Positions 1 through 8,324 of a stretch of 64,000 nt of DNA are shown here, one piece after another (the first letter of the stretch is position 1; the number at the start of each line of letters is the position of its first letter). This DNA is from Streptantibioticus parmotrematis (GTDB lineage Bacteria; Actinomycetota; Actinomycetes; Streptomycetales; Streptomycetaceae): contig NZ_JAINVZ010000003.1 in assembly GCF_019890615.1 (NCBI RefSeq), positions 310,001 to 374,000 on the forward strand, read 5' to 3'. The translations under genes and the position numbers were made by a program. The notes under the pieces were generated by a model. It was given only the letters and a program-made list of their open reading frames with translations. It ran no database searches and had not been told where the DNA came from.

Positions 1-488
1 CCATGACCATGGACGCGGTGGCCGCGCGCAGCCGGTCGAGCAAGGCGACGCTCTACCGGCAGTGGAAGGGCAAGCCGCAACTGGTCGCGGCGGCCATGCG
101 GCACACCAAGCCGGTGCGGACCTCGTCGGTGGACACCGGGAGCCTCCGCGGCGACCTGCACGAGCTGGCCCGGCAGATCGGCGACGCGGCCGGCCGGGAC
201 ACCGCGTTCATGAACGCGGTCGGCCACGCGGTGCACCAGAACCCGGAGCTGGCGGTGGCGCTGCGGGAGATGCTGATCGAGCCGGAGCGCGCGCTGCTGG
301 ACCAGCTGGTGCGGCGCGCGGTGGACCGCGGGGAGATCCGCGCGGACGCGGCGGCGGTGGAGTTCTTCGTCCACATGCTGCTGGGCGCGCTGCCCGCGCG
401 CAAGATCGTGGAGGACCGCTTCGCGGACGCGGACTACCTGTCGCGTTACGTGGACGCGGTGATCCTGCCCGCGCTGCTCGGTTCCTGA
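1..488 (+). CDS. TetR/AcrR-family transcriptional regulator, 5' truncated by window edge
   Basis: The visible part is about 161 residues in frame 3, open to the window edge, so the true start lies upstream. It begins inside the helix-turn-helix: SSKATLYRQWKGKPQL matches the recognition helix and following turn typical of TetR proteins. The rest is a helical ligand-binding domain of the TetR_C type, with the EFFVHMLLGALPARKIV stretch near the end. It would bind DNA as a dimer and release it on binding a small ligand, which cannot be deduced. It converges on the exporter gene across a strong terminator. The exporter already has its own MarR gene, so TetR control of it is not supported. The family call is secure; the target is unknown. 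Confidence 0.85.
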   Translation, partial: MTMDAVAARSRSSKATLYRQWKGKPQLVAAAMRHTKPVRTSSVDTGSLRGDLHELARQIGDAAGRDTAFMNAVGHAVHQNPELAVALREMLIEPERALLDQLVRRAVDRGEIRADAAAVEFFVHMLLGALPARKIVEDRFADADYLSRYVDAVILPALLGS

Positions 489-518
489 CCGGGCGGCGAT
501 CGGGCACGAGCGGTACGC

Positions 519-557
519 ACGCGGGGCCCGGACCGCCGAACGGTCCGGGCCCCGCGT
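519..557. terminator. Bidirectional hairpin terminator between tetR and exporter
   Basis: A perfect 17 bp stem (519-535 with 541-557, including CGCGGGGCCCGGACCG) encloses the 5-nt loop ccgaa. It sits between two convergent genes, and neither side has a long T tract. Stem strength and position make it a likely shared terminator, as is usual in Streptomyces. Confidence 0.75.
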
Positions 558-587
558 CCGGTCGAGTCGACCGGTTCGTGCCTCGCG

Positions 588-3230
588 TCAGTTGACCGGC
601 TCGTGGCCGAGGTCGACGTCGAAGTCGTCCCGGCCCGCGCCGTCGACCCGCACCGGCGTGGCGACCGGTGCGTATCCGCTGGCGATCACGGTGTACTCGC
701 CGCCGTCGAGGTCGGTGAACCCGTAGGCGCCGTCCGCGCCGGTGGTGGCGGTGCCGATGACGTTGCCCGCGGGGTCGAGCAGGGTGACCCGGGCGTCGTC
801 CAGCGGGCTGCCCTCGGCGGTGCGCACGGTGCCGGTGATGCTGGCGCCTGGCGCGAGCCGGACCTCGTAGCGGTTGGCGCCGCCGGGGGCGACCTCGACC
901 TGGAGCGCGGTCGGGCGGTGGCCCTCGGCGCTCACCGCCAGCGTGTAGCCGCCGGGGACCAGCTCGCCGAAGGTGAAGCCACCGTCGGAGTCGGCCGCGC
1001 CGGAGGCCACGACCTCGCCGCGGAAGTCGGTGGCGACCACCAGCGCACCGGGCAGCACCTCGCCGTCCGCGTCGCGTACCGCACCGCTCAGCCCGGCCGC
1101 GCCGGACAGGGTGAGGTCGAAGTCGACCGGCGTCTCACCGACCACCACGGTGGCGGCCTGCGGCGAGCGGGCACCGGCGGAGCCGATCAGCACGTACGTG
1201 CCGCCGCCCGGGGTGCCGACCTGGTAGCGGCCGTCCGCACCGGTGACGGTGCGGTCCAGCTGGCGGCCGCTGACGTCGATCAGGGTGACCACGGCCTGCG
1301 CCACCGGGGTGCCGTCGCCGTCGCGCACCAGGCCCTGGACGGGGGCGCCCGTGGCCGGGGACTTCTCCAGCACGGCGGTCTGCACCGGCGCGGAGGCGCC
1401 CAGGGCGGCCGCCACGGGGCTCACCGCGTCGGGCGCGCCGGAGACACCGGCACCCTGCCCGTCGCCCTCGCCGGGACCGGCGACCGGGCCCGCGGCACCC
1501 GCCGCGCCGCCCTCGTCGTCGGCCGGGGCGACCGCGCCCGCGGCCTCGGCGGCCTCGGCTGCGGCGGCCTGCAGGCCGGAGACCTGCCGCAGCGGGACCT
1601 CCTTGATGAACCACATCAGCAGGAACGCGGCCACCATGACGGCGGCGCCCAGCAGGAAGACGACGTGCATCGAGTCGGCGAAGCCCTGCTTGAAGGGCTC
1701 GGCCAGCCGCGGGTCCAGCTTCTGGATGAACGAGGAGTCACTCAGCACGCTGGACGAACCGCCGCTTCCGGTGGGGTTCTTGAGCATGTCGAGCACCGGC
1801 TTGTTGGCCGGGTTGGAGACCACCGACGGGTCGTGCAGAGCGCCCTGGAACCAGCTGGTGGGCACGTCGCTCCTGAACGCCGAGGAGATCTTGTCGCCGA
1901 CCGTGCTGAACAGCACGGACAGGAAGATCGCGGTACCGGCGGTGGCACCCATCTGGCGGAAGAAGGTCGACGACGCGGTGGCGACGCCCATGTCGCGCGG
2001 CGGCACGGCGTTCTGCACGGCGAGCACGAGGGTCTGCATGCACAGACCGAGGCCGGCGCCGAAGACCAGCATGTAGAGCATGGTCTGCCACAGCGGCGTG
2101 TTCCACTGCACCTCGCGGGAGAACAGCAGCATCGCGACGACCATCAGGGCGGTGCCGATGACCGGGAAGATCTTGTAGCGGCCGGTCTTGGAGGTGATCT
2201 GGCCGGAGACGATCGAGGCGATCATCATGCCCGCCATCAGCGGCAGCATCTCCAGGCCGGACTTGGTCGGGCTGGAGCCCTTGACGATCTGCAGGTACTG
2301 CGGGATGAGCAGCAGGCCGCCGAACATGCCCATGCCGACGAGAACGGACAGCAGGCTGGTCTTGCTGAAGGTGCCGTTGCGGAACAGCCGCATCGGGATC
2401 AGCGCGTCGTCGCCGATCCAGCGCTCCACGAAGATCCACGCGATGATGCCGACGCCGCCGATCACGTAGCAGGCGAGGGACTTGGTCGAACCCCAGCCCC
2501 AGTCCTGGCCCTGCTCGGAGACGAGCAGCAGCGGGACGACGCCGATGGCGATGGTGATCGCGCCCCACCAGTCGATGCGGTGGTCGCGGCGGGTGTGCGG
2601 CAGGTTGAGCACCCTCGCGACGACGAACAGCGCGACGATGCCGATCGGCACGTTGACCAGGAAGACCCAGCGCCAGCCGGTGATGCCCAGCAGGTGCTGC
2701 TGGCCGGCCAGGGCGCCGCCGATGAGGGGGCCGGCGACGCTGGAGGTGGCGAAGGTGGCGAGCATGTAGCCCTGGTAGCGGGCGCGCTCACGGGGCGGCA
2801 CGATGTCGCCGATGATCGCCAGCGCGAGCGACATCAGGCCACCGGCGCCCAGGCCCTGGAAGGCACGGAACGCGGCCAGCTCGGTCATCGACGTCGAGAA
2901 CGTGCACATCGCCGAGCCGACGATGAAGATCGTGATCGCGGTCAGGAAGTACGGCTTGCGTCCGTGCAGGTCGGACAGCTTGCCGTAGAGCGGCGTCGCG
3001 ATCGTCGAGGTGATGAGGTACGCGGTGGTGGCCCACGCCTGCTGGCTGAGGCCGTGGAGGTCGTCGGCGATGGTCCGGATGGACGTCGAGACGATGGTCT
3101 GGTCGAGCGCGGCCAGGAACATGCCGAGCATCAGGCCGCTGAGGATGGTCAGGATCTGCCGGTGCGTAAGGCCGCCCGGCGAGGCTATCGCCTTCGCTCC
3201 CGCGGTCGGCGGGGACGCGGAGTCGCTCAT
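588..3230 (-). CDS. DHA2-type MFS drug exporter with three C-terminal CarboxypepD_reg/Cna-B-like repeats
   Basis: This is an 880-residue protein read from the ATG at 3230, which overlaps the marR stop as ATGA. The open frame continues upstream, but homology begins at MSDSASPPTAG. Residues 30-540 form a 14-TM EmrB/QacA-like proton-coupled drug exporter: LAALDQTIVSTSIRTI in TM1, LHGRKPYFL in the TM2-3 loop and a motif-C-like GPLIGGALAG in TM5. An Ala/Gly/Pro-rich linker follows, then from about residue 625 to the end three repeats of roughly 80 residues of the carboxypeptidase-regulatory or Cna-B beta-sandwich type. Their signatures are G(x)VRDxDGxP, TGADGRYxV and GGxYTVxAxG. Ordinary family members end after the TM region near 500 residues. 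The gene is translationally coupled to the MarR gene and probably shares its operator. The substrate is unknown. Confidence 0.93.
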   Translation of the reverse strand: MSDSASPPTAGAKAIASPGGLTHRQILTILSGLMLGMFLAALDQTIVSTSIRTIADDLHGLSQQAWATTAYLITSTIATPLYGKLSDLHGRKPYFLTAITIFIVGSAMCTFSTSMTELAAFRAFQGLGAGGLMSLALAIIGDIVPPRERARYQGYMLATFATSSVAGPLIGGALAGQQHLLGITGWRWVFLVNVPIGIVALFVVARVLNLPHTRRDHRIDWWGAITIAIGVVPLLLVSEQGQDWGWGSTKSLACYVIGGVGIIAWIFVERWIGDDALIPMRLFRNGTFSKTSLLSVLVGMGMFGGLLLIPQYLQIVKGSSPTKSGLEMLPLMAGMMIASIVSGQITSKTGRYKIFPVIGTALMVVAMLLFSREVQWNTPLWQTMLYMLVFGAGLGLCMQTLVLAVQNAVPPRDMGVATASSTFFRQMGATAGTAIFLSVLFSTVGDKISSAFRSDVPTSWFQGALHDPSVVSNPANKPVLDMLKNPTGSGGSSSVLSDSSFIQKLDPRLAEPFKQGFADSMHVVFLLGAAVMVAAFLLMWFIKEVPLRQVSGLQAAAAEAAEAAGAVAPADDEGGAAGAAGPVAGPGEGDGQGAGVSGAPDAVSPVAAALGASAPVQTAVLEKSPATGAPVQGLVRDGDGTPVAQAVVTLIDVSGRQLDRTVTGADGRYQVGTPGGGTYVLIGSAGARSPQAATVVVGETPVDFDLTLSGAAGLSGAVRDADGEVLPGALVVATDFRGEVVASGAADSDGGFTFGELVPGGYTLAVSAEGHRPTALQVEVAPGGANRYEVRLAPGASITGTVRTAEGSPLDDARVTLLDPAGNVIGTATTGADGAYGFTDLDGGEYTVIASGYAPVATPVRVDGAGRDDFDVDLGHEPVN

Positions 3231-3805
3231 CGTTGTGTTTCTCCCTGCTTCGCCGCGGTGCCCGTGTGTCCCCCGGGACAGTGCCGCGCGTGTTGTTGTT
3301 CCACCAAGTCGTCGTTGAGGCGCGCCAGCAGCCTGATCAGCTGGTAGCGGTCCTCGGCCGGCCACGGTTCCAGCAGCGCGGCGAGTTCCGCGTCGCGCTG
3401 CCGCCGGTAGTGCTCGAACGCCTCGCGGCCGGCCTCCGTCGCGGTCAGCAGCGACCCCCTGCGGTCCTCCGGATCCGGGTGCCGCTCCACCAGGCCGCGT
3501 TCCACCAGGGACCGCACCTGCCGGCTGACGGTCGACAGGTCGAGGAAGGCGTCCGCGGCCAGATCGGTCGCCCTCCGCTCGCCGCCCAGGACCAGTCGGG
3601 CCAGCAGGACGCGGTCGGCCGCGCCCGGCTCGTTCTTCGCCTTGTGCTTCCAGGCCGCGATGAGCCGGGTGAAGCGTACGATCTCCGAGCCCAGCCCGGA
3701 CGCCGCTTCGGCGGCGGTCGCCACCGGTGGCCCCTGCTCCGCGGTGATCGTGGCCGTACCGGGCGCTCTCGCCTGGTCCTCGCCATGGACCGTCCCCTTG
3801 CCCAT
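3227..3805 (-). CDS. MarR-family transcriptional regulator of the exporter operon
   Basis: A 192-residue winged-helix protein. The DNA-binding part is seen at LLARLVLGGERRATDLAADAFLDLSTVSRQVRSLVERGLVER with the wing residues HPDPEDRRGSLL, the classic MarR D-x-R-(G/S) wing. Helices on both sides form the dimer interface. The ATG at 3805 has GGAGG about eight bases upstream. The stop overlaps the exporter start (ATGA), so the two form one operon. A repressor with an exporter directly downstream is the standard MarR arrangement for drug-inducible efflux. An inverted repeat at the promoter (3838-3854) is the probable operator. Confidence 0.93.
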   Translation of the reverse strand: MGKGTVHGEDQARAPGTATITAEQGPPVATAAEAASGLGSEIVRFTRLIAAWKHKAKNEPGAADRVLLARLVLGGERRATDLAADAFLDLSTVSRQVRSLVERGLVERHPDPEDRRGSLLTATEAGREAFEHYRRQRDAELAALLEPWPAEDRYQLIRLLARLNDDLVEQQHARHCPGGHTGTAAKQGETQR

Positions 3806-3837
3806 CGCTCACCGCCTCCGCTACCACTGTGCCGGTA

Positions 3838-3863
3838 TTGCTTGTATCCAGCAAGTTAGTGTA
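3838..3863 (-). promoter_or_regulatory. Candidate marR-exporter promoter and MarR operator
   Basis: The inverted repeat TTGCT-N7-AGCAA (3838-3854) lies immediately downstream of a -10-like TACACT on the minus strand (3858-3863), so it would straddle the transcription start. MarR proteins often bind TTGC...GCAA palindromes in this position. Binding is inferred. The rest of the 3806-4259 gap shows only the site at 4192-4205. Confidence 0.5.
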
Positions 3864-4191
3864 GCGCGGTTCCGGCGTGTTTCGCGCCACGTATTCGCGG
3901 TATTCGCGCCGCGGGCGGTGACCGGGGGCGCGGACGGCGCCCTCCGGCCGGCCGCGCGCCGCCGCGCCCGCGACTCCGACGGCTCCCCCGCGACTCCTGC
4001 GACTCCCACGACTCCGGCGGAAGCGATCCGTGGTCGCCTCCCGGAACGATCCCGACGTCGCCGTTCCCGGCGCCACAACTGCCCCTCTTACAACGGGAGT
4101 TGACCACCGCACCACACGGCTCACCCCCGTCCGACCCCCTGCCGAAGGGGCACCCGAGGCGGGTGTAAGGTCCTCCCCCTCTCGCGCATTC

Positions 4192-4205
4192 GTGATGCGG
4201 CTCAC
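4192..4205. promoter_or_regulatory. GTGA-N6-TCAC palindrome upstream of wall-protein gene
   Basis: GTGATGCGGCTCAC has perfect GTGA/TCAC half-sites with six-base spacing, the geometry used by Crp/Fnr-family regulators. It lies 55 bases upstream of the start at 4260. No clear -35/-10 pair was found beside it. Confidence 0.35.
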
Positions 4206-4259
4206 ACGTCACGCGCGCCTCAACGGGGGTGCCGTAAGGGGTAGTCGATGGGAGAAATC

Positions 4260-4886
4260 ATGAACAGCACACGTCGCAGCAGGAAGAGAGCGGCAGCCAT
4301 AGCCGGCAGTGGTCTCGCCGCTCTCGTGGGGACCGCCGTGATGGCGTCGCCCGCGTCGGCGCACGTACCGCAGTGGACGTACACGTGCGACTCCGTCCAC
4401 GTCCACCTTCAGTCGTACGACGCACACGCCCACAACACCGTCGAGGTGACCGCGGACGGCAAGGATCTGCTGCCGGCCACCGCCTTCAAGAGCGACTTCG
4501 CCGACACGCTCACCCTCGCCGCGCACAGCAGCCCGGTCGCCCTGAAGCTCATCGTGCGCGCGAGCGACGACCCGACCGGGGCCAAGGGCTGGAGCGTCGA
4601 GAAGACCGCCACCGCGCCGGTCTGCCAGAGCGGCTCGCCGACACCGCCGCCGCCCTCGTCCTCCCCCACACCGCCGCCGAGCGCGAGCAGCACGCCCACG
4701 CCCACGCCCAGCGCCAGCACGAGCGCCCCGGTCGCCGTGCCGTCGCCGTCCAGCACCTCGCCCGGGCTGGCCGAGACCGGTGCGTCGAGCACCACGCCCG
4801 TCGTCGCGGGCATCGGCGCCGCCGTCGTGCTCGCGGGCGGCGCGCTGCTCGTCGTCGGCCGCAGGCGCCGCGCGGGGTCCCGCTGA
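4260..4886 (+). CDS. LAETG-anchored secreted cell-wall protein
   Basis: A 208-residue protein. The ATG at 4260 was chosen over one at 4248 because GGGAG sits seven bases before it. A signal peptide (KRAAAIAGSGLAALVGTAVM, cleavage near ASPASA-H) is followed by a roughly 90-residue exported domain with two cysteines (TYTCDSV and APVCQSG) that may form a disulphide. Next come a long Pro/Ser/Thr linker, then LAETG, a hydrophobic segment and a RRRR tail. LAxTG is the motif of class E sortases, which are common in high-GC actinobacteria. The exported domain has no recognised function. No sortase gene is visible here. Confidence 0.88.
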   Translation: MNSTRRSRKRAAAIAGSGLAALVGTAVMASPASAHVPQWTYTCDSVHVHLQSYDAHAHNTVEVTADGKDLLPATAFKSDFADTLTLAAHSSPVALKLIVRASDDPTGAKGWSVEKTATAPVCQSGSPTPPPPSSSPTPPPSASSTPTPTPSASTSAPVAVPSPSSTSPGLAETGASSTTPVVAGIGAAVVLAGGALLVVGRRRRAGSR

Positions 4887-4906
4887 CCCCGGCGGATGAC
4901 GCCACC

Positions 4907-4950
4907 GTGACGGGGTGGAGGTGGAGGCCGACGCGCCCCCACCTCGTCAC
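4907..4950. terminator. Bidirectional terminator overlapping the GNAT stop codon
   Basis: A 12 bp stem with a single G-T wobble (4907-4918 with 4939-4950) and a 20-nt loop. The right arm contains the stop codon of the convergent acetyltransferase gene, so one hairpin serves both genes. Confidence 0.65.
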
Positions 4951-5435
4951 AGCGGGCGCACGTACACCGTGACGGGGGCGCCGAACAGGACGTCCTCGCG
5001 GTGCGGTGCGAAGCCCAGCCGTTCCGCGACCCGCGCGGACGCCGTGTTGCCGGGGTGGATCATCGCGGTGAGGTACGGGACGTCGAGCGCGGCGGCGGCC
5101 CACTCCACGCAGGCCCGGGCCGCCTCCGTCGCGTACCCGTGGCCCCAGGCGGCGGCCCGCAGCGCCCAGCCCGCCTCCACCTCGTCGAACTGCTCCCAGT
5201 AATTGAGGCCGCAGCGGCCCAGGAACTCGCCGGTGGCCTTCAACTCCACGGCGCACAGCCCGTATCCGCGGTCGCGCCACTGCTCCTCGACGGCGGCGAG
5301 CCGCACCAGCGCGCGTTCGTGGGAGTAGGCGCCGGTGTAGCGGCTGACCCGCTCGTCGGCGTGCAGGTCCACGAGGGCCGTCGCGTCCTCGACGGTCAGC
5401 GGCCTCAGCGTCAGGCGGGGCGTGACGATCCGCAT
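4947..5435 (-). CDS. RimJ/RimL-type GNAT N-acetyltransferase
   Basis: A 162-residue GNAT protein that would transfer acetyl from acetyl-CoA to an amine, of the type that acetylates N-termini of ribosomal proteins or small molecules. Visible hallmarks are TPRLTLRPLTVEDA at the N-terminus, the beta-4/acetyl-CoA region AWGHGYATEAARA (pyrophosphate-binding Q/R-x-x-G-x-G/A) and the late motif PGNTASARVAERLGF typical of this subgroup. The ATG at 5435 is preferred over the GTG at 5444 because AAAGG stands nine bases before it. It is a stand-alone gene and its substrate is unknown. Confidence 0.9.
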   Translation of the reverse strand: MRIVTPRLTLRPLTVEDATALVDLHADERVSRYTGAYSHERALVRLAAVEEQWRDRGYGLCAVELKATGEFLGRCGLNYWEQFDEVEAGWALRAAAWGHGYATEAARACVEWAAAALDVPYLTAMIHPGNTASARVAERLGFAPHREDVLFGAPVTVYVRPL

Positions 5436-5665
5436 CACCTTCACCTTTCCGACTGTACCGGCGCGGCGGCGGGCGAAGCCCCTTGAGCGCGCGTCCGGCG
5501 TCGACCGGCTCCTCCGGTGAGCCGGGGCGTGGGGGTGAGGCGCCGCGCCCGGCCGTCCCGGAGCGCGGCACGCGGTGTCGCACCCGCGTGCGGGGTGTCG
5601 GCGGCAGGTCCTAGACTCGTCCTCCCATGCCCCCGGTGGGGGTCGTGAAGCGGGAGTTGGTGTCC

Positions 5666-6685
5666 ATGAGCGGGGAATGGACCTCGGCGGGGCTGCCGCC
5701 GGTGGCGGCGGCGCGCACCGCGGAAGCGCGGCGCAGCGGCACGTGGTCCTCCGCGCTGTCCACCGGCGAGTTCGCCGCGATCCGGTCCGTCGGCTTCGAG
5801 CCGGTGGGCCAGGTGATGGGATCGGCCGTCTACCACGTCTCCCGCAGCGGGACGTACTGGGGCTACTACGACTGCGGCCACGGCTACGCGGGGCTGATGG
5901 GCCGCTTCGACCGGGTGGCGAACGTCGCGTTGTCCGGGCAGGGCGCGGCCTCGCGGGCGCTGGTCCAGGTGCTGATGGACGCCCGCCACAAGGCGCTGGA
6001 GCGCATGGTGGCCGAGTGCGCGGCGCTGGGCGGCGACGGCGTGGTGGCGGCGAACCTGACGATGGCGCCGTTCCCCGCGCAGCCCAACTGCCTGGAGTTC
6101 CAGGTCATCGGCACGGCGGTGCGCGCGCAGGGCCCGGTGCGGCCGCGGCGGCCGTTCACCACGCACCTGGACGGCCAGGGCTTCGCCAAGCTGCTCACCT
6201 CGGGCTGGGTCCCGGTGGAGCTGCTGGTCGGCATCTCGATCGGCGTGCGCCACGACGACTGGGGCGTCTACCAGCAGCGCCGCCTGAGCGCCGGGAACCA
6301 GGAGGTCGTCGGCTGGAGCGAGCTGGTGAACGCCACCCGCCACGACGCCCGCGCCCAGCTGACCCGGCAGGCCCGGGACGCGGGCGCGCAGGGCGTGGTG
6401 CTGGGCAGCAGCGACCTGCGGGTGTGGGGCGAGCCGTGCATCCGCGCCAAGAACAACAACTCCGAGCAGGAGGACCACGTCGCCGAGGCGACGCTGGTCG
6501 GCTCGGCGATCGCCTCGTTCACCGTGACCGAGCGCCCGGCGCGCACGCTGAGCGTCATGCCGCTGGACTCCCGCCGCAAGCGGCTGCGGCAACGGATCCA
6601 ACGCGAGCTGGGCTCGTACGGCACGGATCCGTACGAGGTCCGCAGGATGATGACCGAGCTGTCCGAGCTGGACGGCACCGAGTGA
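5666..6685 (+). CDS. Double-domain YbjQ (UPF0145)-like heavy-metal-binding-domain protein, copy 1
   Basis: A 339-residue protein with two tandem YbjQ-type domains, about residues 30-150 and 170-300. Each opens with a 'TSxLSxxEFxxIRSVGFEPVGQVMGSAVYHV'-like hydrophobic strand and contains an 'ARxxALxRMxxECxxLGGDGVVxxxLT' helix-strand segment. The single-domain relative YbjQ forms pentamers; its cellular role is not known. The ATG at 5666 is chosen because GGGAG lies nine bases upstream; an earlier ATG at 5627 lacks a site. A short basic C-terminal tail follows the second domain. It heads a likely three-gene operon with the next two genes. Confidence 0.85.
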   Translation: MSGEWTSAGLPPVAAARTAEARRSGTWSSALSTGEFAAIRSVGFEPVGQVMGSAVYHVSRSGTYWGYYDCGHGYAGLMGRFDRVANVALSGQGAASRALVQVLMDARHKALERMVAECAALGGDGVVAANLTMAPFPAQPNCLEFQVIGTAVRAQGPVRPRRPFTTHLDGQGFAKLLTSGWVPVELLVGISIGVRHDDWGVYQQRRLSAGNQEVVGWSELVNATRHDARAQLTRQARDAGAQGVVLGSSDLRVWGEPCIRAKNNNSEQEDHVAEATLVGSAIASFTVTERPARTLSVMPLDSRRKRLRQRIQRELGSYGTDPYEVRRMMTELSELDGTE

Positions 6686-6809
6686 ACCGCCGAGCCGCCG
6701 CACGCCGCCCGGCCGCCGCCGACCGCGCCGGCCACGTGAAACACACGGTCCACGTAAGCCGCACCACCGCCGCGGGGCGCGCCCGCGCCGCAACGAGGGG
6801 AACCCGATC

Positions 6810-7643
6810 ATGAGCGCCACCGACCCCACCCCGCAGGGCGTGCCCGCCGACGCGATGCGCCGGCTGGCGGAGCTGCGCCCGGGCCAGCCCGGCGGGCTGT
6901 TCACCAGTGACCTGTCGGTCAACGAGTTCCTGCTGGTGCGCGAGGCCGGGTTCCGTCCGATCGGCCTGGTGCTGGGCAGCTCGATCTACCACGTCGGCAT
7001 CCAGCTGGGCCGCTGGGGCAAGAACCAGGAGCTGACCACGCTCAGCCAGGCGATGTACCACGCCCGGGAGCTGGCGATGACCCGCATGGAGGCGGAGGCC
7101 GCCCAGCTGGGCGCCGACGGCATCGTGGGCGTGCGGCTGTCGGTCGAGGCGCGGGAGTTCGGCAACGACATCGCCGAGTTCATCGCCATCGGCACCGCGG
7201 TCAAGGCGGACTCCCCCGCGCCCGGCGGCAACGGCAGCTGGCGCAACGCCAAGGGCCAGCCGTTCACCTCGGACCTGAGCGGCCAGGACTTCTGGACGCT
7301 GATCCGCGCGGGCTACGCGCCGCTGGGCATGGTGATGGGCACCTGCGTCTACCACATCGCCCACCAGAAGCTCGGCTCGGTCTTCTCCAACATCGGCAAG
7401 AACGTGGAGATCGAACCGTTCACCCAGGCCCTGTACGACGCCCGCGAACTGGCGATGGAGCGGATGCAGAACGAGGCGGAGGAGTTGCACGCGGAGGGCA
7501 TCGTCGGCGTGCAGCTCAACGCGCACAACCACCGGTGGGGCGGTCACACCACGGAGTTCTTCGCGATCGGCACGGCCGTGCGCCCGCTGCGCGACGACCA
7601 CGTCATCGAGCGTCCGACCATGACGTTGAGCCTCGACGGCTGA
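6810..7643 (+). CDS. Double-domain YbjQ (UPF0145)-like protein, copy 2
   Basis: A 277-residue paralogue of the preceding protein with two YbjQ-type domains (about 30-135 and 155-265). Both show the repeating pattern F-T-S-D-L-S, then GF/GYxPxGxVxGxxxYHI, then YxARELAMxRMxxEAxxLxADGIVGVxL. Domain 1 and domain 2 are clearly duplicates. The start follows GAGGGGAACCCGATC in the gap. Adjacent paralogues of the same double-domain design suggest a hetero-oligomeric assembly, which is inference. Function is unknown. Confidence 0.87.
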   Translation: MSATDPTPQGVPADAMRRLAELRPGQPGGLFTSDLSVNEFLLVREAGFRPIGLVLGSSIYHVGIQLGRWGKNQELTTLSQAMYHARELAMTRMEAEAAQLGADGIVGVRLSVEAREFGNDIAEFIAIGTAVKADSPAPGGNGSWRNAKGQPFTSDLSGQDFWTLIRAGYAPLGMVMGTCVYHIAHQKLGSVFSNIGKNVEIEPFTQALYDARELAMERMQNEAEELHAEGIVGVQLNAHNHRWGGHTTEFFAIGTAVRPLRDDHVIERPTMTLSLDG

Positions 7644-7749
7644 CCGCGCGACCCTGTAATCGGTGCACGCGGCGCGCCGACGTGTGCCTGACGCACCCGA
7701 CGTACCGCGTGGAATCCCCCGTGACCGCACGACCGCGAGAGGCCCGGCG

Positions 7750-8190
7750 ATGAGCGCCAACGACCCGATGCCCTACGAACCGGCCGGTGACCCGGCCTCG
7801 GTGGACCTGCTGACCGCCGCGCTCCGCCAGGACGCCGCCGACCTGGAGGTCTACGCCCAGGTGCTCACCGGGAGCCTGGCCGACGCGCTGCCGCCGGACG
7901 CGGTGACGATCGAGCGCAAGCGCGGGATGGCGGACCGGCTGGCGGGCCGCGAGGGCAGGGTGGAGCGCCTTCAGGTGGCGCTGGGCGAACAGCGGCTGGT
8001 GCTGGACCTGGCCGGTGGCCGCCCCAAGGGGGAGGTCTGCAAGGAGGTGCGCGGGGTGGTGCTCTCCCGGCGGCCGGTGGGCCTGGACGAGTGGGCGCGG
8101 GAGCTGGCCGGTGCCATCGCGGCCCGCGCCGCGTCCGACGCGCGGGCCCGGCAGGCGATGGAACGGCTGCTGGGCCTCGGCGGAGCCTGA
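7750..8190 (+). CDS. Small hypothetical protein partnered with YbjQ genes
   Basis: A 146-residue, mostly helical, charged protein with no recognised family. The ATG at 7750 has GAGAGG upstream and opens with MSANDPMPYEPAGDPAS; an in-frame ATG 29 codons earlier reads through non-coding-looking sequence. Internal features are a basic patch (IERKRGMADRLAGREGRVERL) and an RxVVLSRRPVGLDEWARELAGAI segment. No TM or signal peptide is present. It follows the two YbjQ genes on the same strand after 106 bases, so it is probably part of their operon. Confidence 0.75.
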   Translation: MSANDPMPYEPAGDPASVDLLTAALRQDAADLEVYAQVLTGSLADALPPDAVTIERKRGMADRLAGREGRVERLQVALGEQRLVLDLAGGRPKGEVCKEVRGVVLSRRPVGLDEWARELAGAIAARAASDARARQAMERLLGLGGA

Positions 8191-8222
8191 CCCCGAGGCC
8201 GTCCTCGACGTGATGTCGCCCA

Positions 8223-8240
8223 CGTGGACCGTGGTCCACG
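8223..8240. promoter_or_regulatory. Perfect 8+2+8 inverted repeat upstream of lysyltransferase gene
   Basis: CGTGGACCGTGGTCCACG is a perfect inverted repeat with a two-base centre. That is too tight a loop for a good terminator but a normal layout for a GntR/TetR-type operator. It lies 85 bases before the start at 8325. Which protein binds is unknown. Confidence 0.4.
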
Positions 8241-8324
8241 GCCCACGCGCGGTATCACCCTTTCGTGTCATTGATATCGTCGGGCGCCCTGGCAATTATG
8301 AGAAGAAGCTGAGAGGCGCCGTAG

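Noticed and set aside
603-3347. Long plus-strand open frame of 914 codons antisense to the exporter
   Set aside because: It is the codon shadow of the high-GC exporter gene on the other strand; no family resemblance.
588-4205. One long minus-strand gene of about 1200 codons
   Set aside because: The frame is open upstream of 3230, but the residues there are low-complexity, MarR is encoded in another frame, and the exporter homology starts at 3230.
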